Assembly: GCF_022788715.1 (NCBI RefSeq)
Contig: NZ_CP085169.1
Span: forward strand, 209,773-273,772
From: Sulfitobacter sp. DSM 110093
Lineage (GTDB): Bacteria > Pseudomonadota > Alphaproteobacteria > Rhodobacterales > Rhodobacteraceae
Length of the DNA: 64,000 bases
Reading direction: 5' to 3'
A model generated the notes under the pieces. The model had not been told where the DNA came from, searched no databases, and saw only the letters and a list, made by a program, of their open reading frames with translations. Positions 1 through 8,007 of this stretch are shown here, in pieces. Position 1 is the first letter of the stretch. Each line of letters opens with the position of its first letter. The translations under genes were made by a program, and so were the position numbers.

Positions 1-1370
1 CCGACCTCGCCCCAAGTGGAATCTGGCACGCCCAGCACCGCGCATTCGCTGATCGCCGGGTGTTGCAGGATCTTCTCTTCGATCTCGCGCGGGTAGATAT
101 TGGAGCCGCCCGAAATATACATATCGGACGCCCGATCGGTGAGGTAAAGGAACCCTTCAGCATCCATATGCCCAAGGTCGCCCGTCAGGAACCATCCGTC
201 GCGGAACGCTTTGGCATTGGCCTCGGGGTTGTTGTGGTAGCCGGCAAAGACAGCCGGACCGATCACGGCGACCTCTCCGGTCTCGCCGGGCGCGACCTCT
301 TTACCCTCGGCGTCCTGAACCTGAACCTGCATCCCCGTCCGGGCAAAGCCGCAGGTGCCGATCCGCATCACGGCATCATCTGCGGAGTGCTGCGCCGGGG
401 GCAACACGGTGATGTTGCCCGTCACCTCGCCCAGGCCGAAATACTGGACCAGAACAGGGCCTAAAACCTCAATTGCGCGGATCTGGTCGGCGCGGTACAT
501 CGGCGCCCCGGCATAGATGATGTAGCGCAGGCTAGAATAGTCATGTTCATGAACCGAAGGATGTTCAACCAGCATTTTCACGATCGTTGGCACGGTAAAG
601 GCATTCGTCACGCGCCATTTGGCAATCAAGCGCCAAACCTCCGCAGGGGCGAACTTTGCCCCACCGGGCAGAATGGTTTTCACCCCATGTGCCACCTGCG
701 TCAGCTGATGGATGCCCGCGCCATGGGACAGGGGTGCGACGACGATGGACGCATCATCAGGCCCGGTGCCCGGCATCAGGTCGCAAAGATGGTTGGTAAT
801 GACAAAGGCCAACTGGCCATGCGTTAACACGGCCGCCTTTGGCTTGCCGGTCGTGCCGGAGGTAAAGAAGAACCACGCGGGATCGTCACGATCCACTTCA
901 GCCACGGCGACCGGCACGCCTGCGAACTCCGCCACGAGCGTGTCGTAATCATCCTCTCCGGCCCCGCCGATCGCGACGGTGAAGGCAACATCCACGCAAG
1001 CCGCGATATGGGCGTCGAACTCAGCCCCCGCCAACAGTCCTTTGGCCCCCGAAGACATGGCAAGCCATGCGACCTCTTCTGGCGTTTGGCGGAAATTGGC
1101 GGGCACCCAAACGCAGCCGAGCTTCCAGCAGGCAAAGGCGGCCTCAAACATCTGGTTGCAGTTCGCGGATTGCACCAACAAACGATCACCCTTGCGCATG
1201 CCATAGCGGTCGCGCAGGGCGGCGGCGAAGGCGGTGGCACGGGCCTCCAACGCGGACCAGCCCCAGGTTTCCTCGCCCCAGACCAGACCGATTTCCTCAG
1301 GCTGGCGTCGCGCAGACTCTGTCAAAAACTGCGAGAGGTTCATGACGCGGGTGGTGACAGGCTGCATCAT
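1..1370 (-). CDS. AMP-dependent acyl-CoA synthetase/ligase (3' end outside window)
   Basis: Reading leftwards from an ATG at 1370, one open frame runs to the window edge with no stop, so the C-terminus is missing. It carries the adenylate-forming signature FFFTSGTTGKPKA (the AMP/phosphate loop) near residue 170, and later the GYHNNPEA and GWFLTGDLGH motifs of acyl-CoA ligases. The enzyme would activate a carboxylic acid with ATP and CoA in the cytoplasm. The ATG overlaps the TGA of the upstream thiolase gene (ATGA), so the two are probably translationally coupled. A second in-frame ATG at 1343 begins the more usual-looking N-terminus MNLSQFL and is an alternative start. The substrate cannot be read from sequence; the neighbouring thiolase and TRAP transporter suggest an imported organic acid. 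Confidence 0.88.
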   Translation of the reverse strand, partial: MMQPVTTRVMNLSQFLTESARRQPEEIGLVWGEETWGWSALEARATAFAAALRDRYGMRKGDRLLVQSANCNQMFEAAFACWKLGCVWVPANFRQTPEEVAWLAMSSGAKGLLAGAEFDAHIAACVDVAFTVAIGGAGEDDYDTLVAEFAGVPVAVAEVDRDDPAWFFFTSGTTGKPKAAVLTHGQLAFVITNHLCDLMPGTGPDDASIVVAPLSHGAGIHQLTQVAHGVKTILPGGAKFAPAEVWRLIAKWRVTNAFTVPTIVKMLVEHPSVHEHDYSSLRYIIYAGAPMYRADQIRAIEVLGPVLVQYFGLGEVTGNITVLPPAQHSADDAVMRIGTCGFARTGMQVQVQDAEGKEVAPGETGEVAVIGPAVFAGYHNNPEANAKAFRDGWFLTGDLGHMDAEGFLYLTDRASDMYISGGSNIYPREIEEKILQHPAISECAVLGVPDSTWGEV

Positions 1371-2536
1371 GCCACTCGCTCAAGGATCGAGGCGTAGGAA
1401 GCCACCGCCGCCCCACCCATGTTAAAGACCCCGGCGAGTTCGGCGTCGGGGATCTGCATGCCGCCCGCCTCGCCCATCAATTGCATCGCCGCCATGACAT
1501 GCATCGACACGCCGGTCGCCCCGATGGGGTGACCCTTGGACTTAAGCCCACCCGAAGGATTTACCGGCAACCGCCCGTCCTTGGCCGTCCATCCTTCGCG
1601 GATGGCGCGGCTGCCCTGCCCCGGTTCGGTAAGACCCATCGCTTCATACTCCAACAGCTCCGCCACGGTGAAACAGTCGTGAGTTTCCACAAGGCTTAGG
1701 TCATCGAGCGTCAGACCGCTCGTCGCGAATGCCAGCTCCCACGCCCGCCGCGCGCCATCAAAGCGGGTGATGTCACGCCGCGACAGCGCCAGCGGTTCAT
1801 TCGTATGGCTGCGGGCGCGGAAACGGATGGCGCGCTGTAGCTGGGCCGCCACCTCAGGCGCGGCCACAACCATCGCGGCCGCGCCGTCAGAGACCAGCGA
1901 ACAATCCGTGCGCCGCAGAGGGCCAGCCACAAGAGGGTTTTTCTCGGACACAGTATTGCAAAAGGCGACATCGAAATCCCGCTGCATATGCGCAAGAGGG
2001 TTTTGCATTCCATTATGGTGGTTCTTTGCGGCGATCATTGCCAGTGCTTCGGATTGGTCACCATAGCGCTGGAAATAGCTGCCCGCGATCTGCCCAAAGA
2101 GCCCGGCAAAGCCGCCGCCAACGCCCGCTTCCTCCGCGCGATAGGAGGCGCCAAGTAAGATATCGCCCACCTCCACGCCCGGTGTGGCGGTCATCTTCTC
2201 GGCCCCCACCACCAAGGCGATCTTGCCCCGGCCGCTGGCAATAAAATCCATCGCCCCGTGCAATGCGGCAGAACCGGTCGCGCAGGCATTCTCGTATCGG
2301 GTGGCGGGCACGCGGGCCAAGGCCTCATTCCCCATGCCGACCAGCGCCCCCTGAAAATCCTGACCCGAGAAGCCGTTGTTGAAGACGCCGACAAATATGC
2401 CGTCCACGTCATCGGCCTCCACGCCCGCATGGGCCAAGGCCGGACCTGTGACCTCAGCCATCAGCGCTTCGGTATCGGGTGCTTCGCTTTTGCCAAAGGC
2501 ACTATGGGCCCAGCCCACGATATAAGGGTCCGTCAT
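1367..2536 (-). CDS. SCP2-type thiolase (acetyl-CoA acyltransferase family)
   Basis: 389 residues, full length for the SCPx/nonspecific-lipid-transfer thiolase group. The nucleophilic cysteine lies in ENACATGSAAL near residue 84, an HDCFT motif near residue 287, and GHPIGATG near residue 338. The C-terminal CxG cysteine of classical thiolases is absent (the region reads VFNMGGAAVAS). In SCP2-type thiolases the cysteine of the HDCF motif is known to take its place, so this is a subfamily trait and not a defect. It probably cleaves a beta-ketoacyl-CoA. It sits between the IclR regulator (ATGA overlap upstream) and the acyl-CoA ligase (ATGA overlap downstream), forming one leftward operon. Confidence 0.9.
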   Translation of the reverse strand: MTDPYIVGWAHSAFGKSEAPDTEALMAEVTGPALAHAGVEADDVDGIFVGVFNNGFSGQDFQGALVGMGNEALARVPATRYENACATGSAALHGAMDFIASGRGKIALVVGAEKMTATPGVEVGDILLGASYRAEEAGVGGGFAGLFGQIAGSYFQRYGDQSEALAMIAAKNHHNGMQNPLAHMQRDFDVAFCNTVSEKNPLVAGPLRRTDCSLVSDGAAAMVVAAPEVAAQLQRAIRFRARSHTNEPLALSRRDITRFDGARRAWELAFATSGLTLDDLSLVETHDCFTVAELLEYEAMGLTEPGQGSRAIREGWTAKDGRLPVNPSGGLKSKGHPIGATGVSMHVMAAMQLMGEAGGMQIPDAELAGVFNMGGAAVASYASILERVA

Positions 2537-3354
2537 CGTTCATCCTCCTTCAGTACCGGCTGCGGCATCCTGCGCGCTAACCGGTTTTCAATTTCCCGCG
2601 CTTCGCGCTTTAATAATTCCGCCAACTCACAATCGCGCGGCGGCAACATTCGGCTTTCTATAGCGGCGATCGACATGGCGCCCGCGACAGAGCCGTCGGG
2701 GCGGCAAAGGGCCACGCCGATGCCCCAACTGCCGGGCACGATCCGCCCGGGGTTCAATGCAAACCCCCGCGAGCGCGTCCGCGCTACATCGCTGCGCAAA
2801 AGTGCGGCGTCATATGCTGAGTAGTCTGTGGCCATTCGCTCTGCGTTGTCAGCCAGCACCATTTCGACCTCTGCATCTGGCAAGGCGCTCAACATCGCCA
2901 GCGACCCGGCGCCGACCCCCAAAGGATGCTGCGCGCCAGTCTCAAGCGCGTGCGTCCGGATCGGAAAAGCCCCATCTTCGCGATGCAGACAAACCGCGGC
3001 TGCGCCGCGCCGCACGTTAACGAAGGCCGTGTCCCCGCTCACTTGCGCAAGCCGCACAGCCGCATCCGCCGCGATCTCCAACAGCCCATGGCGCGGGGTT
3101 GCCAGAGTGCCGAGGACATAGCTTTCTTCTCCCAGAAAATAGAGCCGCGAGGCGCCATCCTGTTCCACCAGCCCGCGCCGGATCAGCGCAAGCATCAACC
3201 GCCGTACCGTCGGTTTGCCTAGACCCGAGGCCTCGATCAAATCCGACAGCGCCACCCCCCGCCCCGCTGCGCGCCCGGTGATCTGCAGAAGTGCTAATGC
3301 ACGGTCCACCGCTTGGCTGCCGCTGGCGGGGGAGGCCTGATCTCCGCCGTTCAT
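2533..3354 (-). CDS. IclR-family transcriptional regulator
   Basis: 273 residues with the two-domain IclR layout. An N-terminal winged helix-turn-helix covers about residues 15-75 (ALSDLIEASGLGKPTVRRLM followed by IRRGLVEQD). A C-terminal effector-binding domain contains the typical stretches RVAQVSG-like, CLHR and ALNPGRIVPGSWGIGVAL. It is the first gene of the leftward operon with the thiolase and acyl-CoA ligase, and is divergent from the TRAP transporter operon. It therefore probably controls both operons from the 135-bp intergenic region in response to the imported acid or its CoA ester. The effector is unknown. Confidence 0.9.
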   Translation of the reverse strand: MNGGDQASPASGSQAVDRALALLQITGRAAGRGVALSDLIEASGLGKPTVRRLMLALIRRGLVEQDGASRLYFLGEESYVLGTLATPRHGLLEIAADAAVRLAQVSGDTAFVNVRRGAAAVCLHREDGAFPIRTHALETGAQHPLGVGAGSLAMLSALPDAEVEMVLADNAERMATDYSAYDAALLRSDVARTRSRGFALNPGRIVPGSWGIGVALCRPDGSVAGAMSIAAIESRMLPPRDCELAELLKREAREIENRLARRMPQPVLKEDER

Positions 3355-3489
3355 AGTATGGACCTCTCACATCGGGATTCCGGGATATGAAAACAAAGAA
3401 CTGCGCATTCTTTTCCTGATTGCAAGAAATATCTTGCCCGAGCCGGCGAACTCTGTTCCACATTATGGCTCAATGAGGGAGGAACTATT
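3355..3489. promoter_or_regulatory. Divergent promoter region between IclR regulator and TRAP operon
   Basis: This 135-bp gap separates two divergent operons and must hold both promoters and, by family habit, the IclR operator. A purine-rich GAGGGAGGAAC just before the dctP start at 3490 is a good ribosome binding site. I did not pick out convincing -35/-10 boxes or a clear IclR palindrome. Confidence 0.5.
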
Positions 3490-4494
3490 ATGAAAATGAT
3501 TTCAAAGGCGGGTTTGGCCGCAATTTTTGCAACCGCCGTCTTCTCCGGCGCGGTCAGCGCGGACACCCTGCGTCTGTCGCATAACACGGGCGACACCACG
3601 ACTTGGCACAAGGGGGCAGAGAAATTCGGTGAGCTTCTGTCTGAGAAAACCGATGGCGCCTATGACGTGCGCGTCTTTCCCAATGCGCAGCTCTCCGGCG
3701 GCGACCAAATGAAGCAGGCCGAGATGGTCGGCCGCGGCGCGCTCGATCTGGTGGTCACCTCTGCGATCAACGTCACACCGCTGGTGCCTGAAATGGCCGT
3801 CTTCTCGCTGCCCTACCTCTATGGTGGTTATGCGCAGGTTGATGCGACGACCCAAGGTGAGCCCGCCAAAATGCTCGAAGATATCCTGCGCGAGAAGGGC
3901 ATCGAAGTCCTTGCCTGGGGCGAAAATGGCTTCCGCGAAGTCACCAACAACGTGCGCCCGATCAAATCCCCAGAGGACATGAAGGGCCTGAACATGCGCG
4001 TTGCGGGCCCAATGTATATCGACGTGATGAACACGCTTGGCGCCAACCCCCAGCAGATGCAGTGGGGCGAGACCATGACAGCGCTGCAACAGGGTGTTGT
4101 CGACGGTCAGGAAAACCCCATCGGCGCGGTGATCATCCCCCAGCAGGTTTTTGAGGTGCAAAAACACCTGACGACATGGCACTATTCCTACGATCCAATC
4201 TTCCTCGGCGTCTCCAGCAAGGTTTGGGAGGGTTTGGACGAAGAAAAGCAGGAACAGATGCGCGCCGCTGCAACCGAGGCGATGGAATACCAGCGCGAGA
4301 TCACCCGTAAAGGCACCGCCGATGGGGTCGCCTTCCTGCAAGAAAAAGGCATGGAGGTTTACGAGCCTTCCGAAGAAGAACTTGCCGCCTTCCGCGAGGC
4401 CACCAAACCCGCGTTTGACTCTTGGGCCGAAAAAGTCGGCACCGAGATCGTCAGCAGCTTCCAAGATGCCATCGCTTCCGCTCCGGCGAACTAA
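3490..4494 (+). CDS. dctP: TRAP transporter solute-binding protein (DctP family)
   Basis: 334 residues. The first 24 (MKMISKAGLAAIFATAVFSGAVSA) form a Sec signal peptide, followed by the mature start DTLRLSHNTGD. The DctP domain fills the rest: KFGELLSEKTDGAY, FPNAQLSGGDQMKQAEMVGRGALD, then the ligand-carboxylate region MKGLNMRVAGP with its conserved arginine, and QGVVDGQENP. It would bind an organic acid in the periplasm and deliver it to the DctQM membrane complex encoded next. A strong GGAGG-type ribosome binding site supports the start. Confidence 0.95.
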   Translation: MKMISKAGLAAIFATAVFSGAVSADTLRLSHNTGDTTTWHKGAEKFGELLSEKTDGAYDVRVFPNAQLSGGDQMKQAEMVGRGALDLVVTSAINVTPLVPEMAVFSLPYLYGGYAQVDATTQGEPAKMLEDILREKGIEVLAWGENGFREVTNNVRPIKSPEDMKGLNMRVAGPMYIDVMNTLGANPQQMQWGETMTALQQGVVDGQENPIGAVIIPQQVFEVQKHLTTWHYSYDPIFLGVSSKVWEGLDEEKQEQMRAAATEAMEYQREITRKGTADGVAFLQEKGMEVYEPSEEELAAFREATKPAFDSWAEKVGTEIVSSFQDAIASAPAN

Positions 4495-4500
4495 AGCTTT

Positions 4501-4527
4501 GGCGCGGCCTCACCGTGGGGCCGCGCC
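4501..4527 (+). terminator. GC-rich intercistronic hairpin between dctP and dctQ
   Basis: The arms GGCGCGGCC and GGCCGCGCC are perfect reverse complements and form a 9-bp stem directly after the dctP stop. No run of T follows, so it is more likely an mRNA-stabilising or attenuating hairpin than a full terminator. Such a structure would let the binding protein be made in excess over the membrane subunits, a common need in TRAP operons; that role is inference. Confidence 0.6.
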
Positions 4528-4548
4528 GATCCGGGGGGATAGACAGCC

Positions 4549-5040
4549 ATGCGTTTCGTGCTGCGTGAATTCGAGAAAATTATCTGTGCTGTGCTGTTTC
4601 TAGGCATGACGCTGATCGGCTTTGTTAATGTCGTGGTGCGCTATGCCACGCATTATTCCTTCGCAGCCTCAGAAGAGCTGCTGACCAACGGTTTTTTGTT
4701 GCTGACCGTCTTTGGCGCCGCGATCGCCGCTCGGCGGGGGCAGCATTTGGCGGTCACGATCGTTCAGGATTTCCTGCCGCGCCCTGCGGCAAGAGCCGTA
4801 TTCATGCTGTCAGTGGTCCTTTCGGTCTTGCTGTTGGCGGCTTCGGCTTGGTTTTCTTGGTCTACACTGATGAACCAGATGAACAGCGGCATCCGCAGCT
4901 ATGCTCTTGGCGTGCCTGCATGGTGGTATCAGATCGGCCTGCCCTTTGGCTTTGCCCTCATTATTGTCCGCTACCTGCAACATGCAGTAGAGACGTGGCA
5001 TCCGCCACGGCAAAATTCACAGGCGACCCCAAGTGTCTGA
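4549..5040 (+). CDS. dctQ: TRAP transporter small permease (DctQ family)
   Basis: 163 residues, the usual size for DctQ, with about four hydrophobic segments. The N-terminal one begins VLREFEKIICAVLFLGMTLIGFVNVVVRY, which has the family's E-x-x-L/N-V-x-x-RY pattern. A later GVPAWWYQIGLPFGF motif is typical of DctQ subunits. It is the small membrane subunit of the importer fed by the binding protein upstream. The start ATG at 4549 follows GGGGGGAT-like purines. It overlaps the next gene by 8 bp. Confidence 0.9.
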   Translation: MRFVLREFEKIICAVLFLGMTLIGFVNVVVRYATHYSFAASEELLTNGFLLLTVFGAAIAARRGQHLAVTIVQDFLPRPAARAVFMLSVVLSVLLLAASAWFSWSTLMNQMNSGIRSYALGVPAWWYQIGLPFGFALIIVRYLQHAVETWHPPRQNSQATPSV

Positions 5041-6349
5041 TATACTGAACATGGGTGCCGGCACCCAGATGATTGTGGCCTTCTTTTCGCTGATAGCGCT
5101 GCGCGTACCCATAGCATTCGCGCTCGGTTTATCGGCCATGTATGCGATGTGGCAAATTGGGTTTGGCTTTGAACTCGCGGGCGACCTGATCGCCACTGGC
5201 ATTGCCAAATATGCTTTGCTGGCCATCCCTTTCTTTATTCTCGCCGGGACTCTAATGGGAACGTTGGGCATTGCCGAGCGCATGATCCGCTTTTTCCGCA
5301 TCCTGATCGGTAGCCTGCCTGGCGGTATGGGCGTCGTCGGCACCGTCGTTTGTCTCTTCTGGGGGGCGGTTTCAGGTTCTGGTCCGGCGTCTGTCGCAGC
5401 CATTGGCCCCATGATCATCAAGGGAATGGAGGAGGACGGTTACCCCCGGGCCGCAGCCGCCGCTCTTGTTTGTACAGGTGCCGCGTTTTCGATTGTCATC
5501 CCCCCGTCCATCGGTCTCGTAATCTATGGCGTCATTGCTGAAACCTCGATCTCAGCGCTCTTTACTGCGGCGATTATACCCGGCCTGTTTATGGGGGTGC
5601 TGATGCTGGTCGTCCTGCCCTTCATCAAGTCGACCAACCGCGAGGGGCTGGACAAACTTTCCCCCGCCCCTTCCAGCAACGGATATTGGCGCGATCTTAG
5701 GCAGAGCTTTCGCGAGTCCTTCTGGGGCTTGATGACGCCAGTCGTCATCCTCGGCGGAATCTATTCCGGCATCTTCACTCCGACTGAAGCCGCCCTTGTT
5801 GCTACGGTCTATGCCATCGCTGTTGGCGCTTTTGCATATCGCACACTTACAATCCGCGCCCTCTATGAGGCCCTGACCGAAGCCGCATCTTCCTCAGCCG
5901 TGGTCATGCTTGTGGTCGCCTATGCAAGCCTATTTGGCTGGGTAGTCACCGTCGAAGACTTGGTCGGGCAGTATTCGGACCAATTGCTCGGCTTATCGGA
6001 CAATGCCGGGGTAATCTTGATGGTCATCATGCTGATCCTGTTGATTGCAGGCATGTTTATGGACCCTGTTACCGTCATGTTCATCTCACTGCCGATCTTC
6101 CTGCCCGTGGTGCGTGAGTTGGGCTGGGACCCAGTGTGGTTCGGCGTGTTGGTCATGGTAAACCTCGCCATTGGTCTAATCACGCCGCCTGTGGGGATTA
6201 ATCTTTACGTGGCGGCAAACATCACCAGACAACCCTTGGAGCGTATAGCCCGCGCCGCGTTGCCCTTTCTCGCCATCAGCGTCATTGGTCTTGCTATTGT
6301 CGCGGCGGTCCCTGCCCTCTCCCTATTCCTGCCCGAGGTTTTGAAATGA
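5033..6349 (+). CDS. dctM: TRAP transporter large permease (DctM family)
   Basis: 438 residues, highly hydrophobic over its whole length, with the DctM signatures IPFFILAGTLMGT, GAVSGSGPASVAAIGPMIIKGM, and the C-terminal LITPPVGINLYVAA. It forms the sodium-coupled transport channel of the tripartite importer. Translation starts with GTG inside the end of dctQ, and the stop TGA overlaps the ATG of the following dehydrogenase gene, so the three are tightly coupled. Confidence 0.95.
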   Translation: MSDILNMGAGTQMIVAFFSLIALRVPIAFALGLSAMYAMWQIGFGFELAGDLIATGIAKYALLAIPFFILAGTLMGTLGIAERMIRFFRILIGSLPGGMGVVGTVVCLFWGAVSGSGPASVAAIGPMIIKGMEEDGYPRAAAAALVCTGAAFSIVIPPSIGLVIYGVIAETSISALFTAAIIPGLFMGVLMLVVLPFIKSTNREGLDKLSPAPSSNGYWRDLRQSFRESFWGLMTPVVILGGIYSGIFTPTEAALVATVYAIAVGAFAYRTLTIRALYEALTEAASSSAVVMLVVAYASLFGWVVTVEDLVGQYSDQLLGLSDNAGVILMVIMLILLIAGMFMDPVTVMFISLPIFLPVVRELGWDPVWFGVLVMVNLAIGLITPPVGINLYVAANITRQPLERIARAALPFLAISVIGLAIVAAVPALSLFLPEVLK

Positions 6350-7098
6350 ATGATACCATCGCCCTGATTACAGGTGCCGCCCGTGGCATTGGCCTTGCAA
6401 CCGCGGCGCTCTTTCACTCAGAAGGCCGCCGCGTCGTCATGCTTGACCGCGATACAGATGAGCTTACAGAGGCCGCGGCCACCCTACCTGGAGCACTCGC
6501 CATCACCTGCGATGTGTCGATCCCCCAACAAGTCGCGCAGGCCATAGCTGAGATAAAACAGACATATGGACGCCTCGACATTTTGGTAAACAACGCAGGT
6601 ATCGCCGACTTTGGCCCGCTCGGGGAGACTGATTTCGCCCGCTGGCGGCGCGTTATGGACACGAACCTCGACGGTGTGTTCCTCATGTCTCAGGCCTGCT
6701 TAGCGCTTCTGTCAGAACGAGGCGGTGCCATCGTAAACATCGGCTCAATCTCTGGGCTGCGCGCTTCGACATTTCGCATTGCTTACGGCACATCCAAGGC
6801 TGCCGTGATCCATTTGACCAAACAGCAGGCCGCGGAACTTGGCGAGGTTGGCATTCGCGTCAACTGTGTTTGCCCTGGACCGGTGGATACGAAATTGGCG
6901 CTCGCTGTTCACTCCCCTGAAATACGTGCAGCTTACCACGATGCAATGCCATTGAACCGCTATGGAACGGAGAGTGAAATCGCAGAAGTTATCTGCTTTT
7001 TGGCCAGTGATCGCGCGAGCTTCGTCACCGGTCAAGTTGTCGCTTCTGATGGTGGGTTCGACGCGACCGGCGTTGGTCTACCAGCACTTCGAGGCTAA
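6346..7098 (+). CDS. Short-chain dehydrogenase/reductase (SDR)
   Basis: 250 residues with the classical SDR pattern: the nucleotide-binding TGAARGIGLA near residue 9, NNAGIAD near residue 86, a catalytic serine in NIGSISG, and the YGTSKAA tyrosine-lysine pair near residue 147. It ends with the family's SDGGF. The aspartate after the second strand (MLDRD) suggests NAD rather than NADP as cofactor. It is coupled to dctM by an ATGA overlap, so it probably oxidises or reduces the imported compound or a derivative. No terminator is obvious after it. Confidence 0.9.
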   Translation: MNDTIALITGAARGIGLATAALFHSEGRRVVMLDRDTDELTEAAATLPGALAITCDVSIPQQVAQAIAEIKQTYGRLDILVNNAGIADFGPLGETDFARWRRVMDTNLDGVFLMSQACLALLSERGGAIVNIGSISGLRASTFRIAYGTSKAAVIHLTKQQAAELGEVGIRVNCVCPGPVDTKLALAVHSPEIRAAYHDAMPLNRYGTESEIAEVICFLASDRASFVTGQVVASDGGFDATGVGLPALRG

Positions 7099-7369
7099 TC
7101 GACATCAAACCAACACGGCGATCAGTCCAACATTTCTCAGATACACAGGAGACTCTGGATCGAACGAGGCTTTGTTGATAGCGTCGTCTAATCGTGATCG
7201 GTTTTGCAAGCCTTTTCTGCAAAGGTTCACTTCTCCGTAACTTCAATAGTTCCAGTGTCGCGGCAGTGTTTTGGGCTTGCCAATCTATGCTGACGCGCGT
7301 TGAGGATTCGTATGCCCGGTGCAGGGTCGTCTCGGCGCGCTTAATACTGCAAGCACTGATGATAGATTA

Positions 7370-7495
7370 CTATACGGCTTTCACTTCAATGATCCGGTTG
7401 AATGCTTGGCCGGCCTTGAGCATCGCATGCATTGTGACCGCGAGTTTGCGTGCGACAGCGACAGCGGCGCGTTTGAAGGGTGGTGTAACTTCAGG
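7370..7495 (-). pseudogene. IS110-family transposase remnant (C-terminal end)
   Basis: Read leftwards, this stretch encodes the end of an IS110-type transposase, including FKRAAVAVARKLAVTMHAML, closing with TAG at 7370. The catalytic N-terminal DEDD domain is absent. The rest of the element has been lost, leaving roughly 40 codons. The bases between the SDR gene and this remnant (7099-7369) show nothing else I can support. Confidence 0.6.
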
Positions 7496-7525
7496 TCTGG
7501 AAATTCATTTGATGCTGGCGCCATG

Positions 7526-7557
7526 AGCTTCTGCCGGGGCGCGCCCCGGCAGAAGCT
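7526..7557. repeat. Perfect 32-bp palindrome
   Basis: Two 16-base arms (AGCTTCTGCCGGGGCG and its exact reverse complement) meet without a spacer. It lies between the IS110 remnant and the start of the IS256-family element. It could be a terminator stem, part of an element end, or a cruciform-forming site; no T-run follows. Confidence 0.75.
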
Positions 7558-8007
7558 GCCCATTCTGGTATTCCATGGAAGTGCAAACTCATCATGGAGA
7601 CGGACAAATTGACGAGCAGCAGGATACAACGGTTGAGGCCCTCATGGAACATCTGATCGAGCACGGCCCCAACGACATGGCGACAGTGTTCGCGCGAGCG
7701 TTCGAGTTAGCGATGCAGATAGAGCGTGAGCGCTTCCTCGGAGCTGGCCGCTATGAGCGCACGCCCGGGCGGCAGGGGTGTGCCAATGGCTACAAGCCAA
7801 AGCGCATCGACACGCAGGCACGGTCTCGGTGCGGGTGCCGAAGACTGCCGATCATGGTGGTCAGCCGTTCTACCCGTAATCGCTGGAGCGCGGGCGGCGC
7901 TCGGTGCGAGCCGTGATGCTTGCGGTGGCTGAGATGTATGTGAAGGGCGTTTCCATACGTGAAGCTGAAGCGGTGATGCGCGAGCTCGGGATAGAGAGCC
8001 TGTCCTC

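Noticed and set aside
60..948. Rightward open frames at the left edge
   Set aside because: They are antisense to the acyl-CoA ligase gene, whose open frame runs off the window edge.
3502..4464. Leftward 320-codon open frame
   Set aside because: It is antisense to the clear DctP gene with signal peptide and family motifs; its own translation has no recognisable domain.
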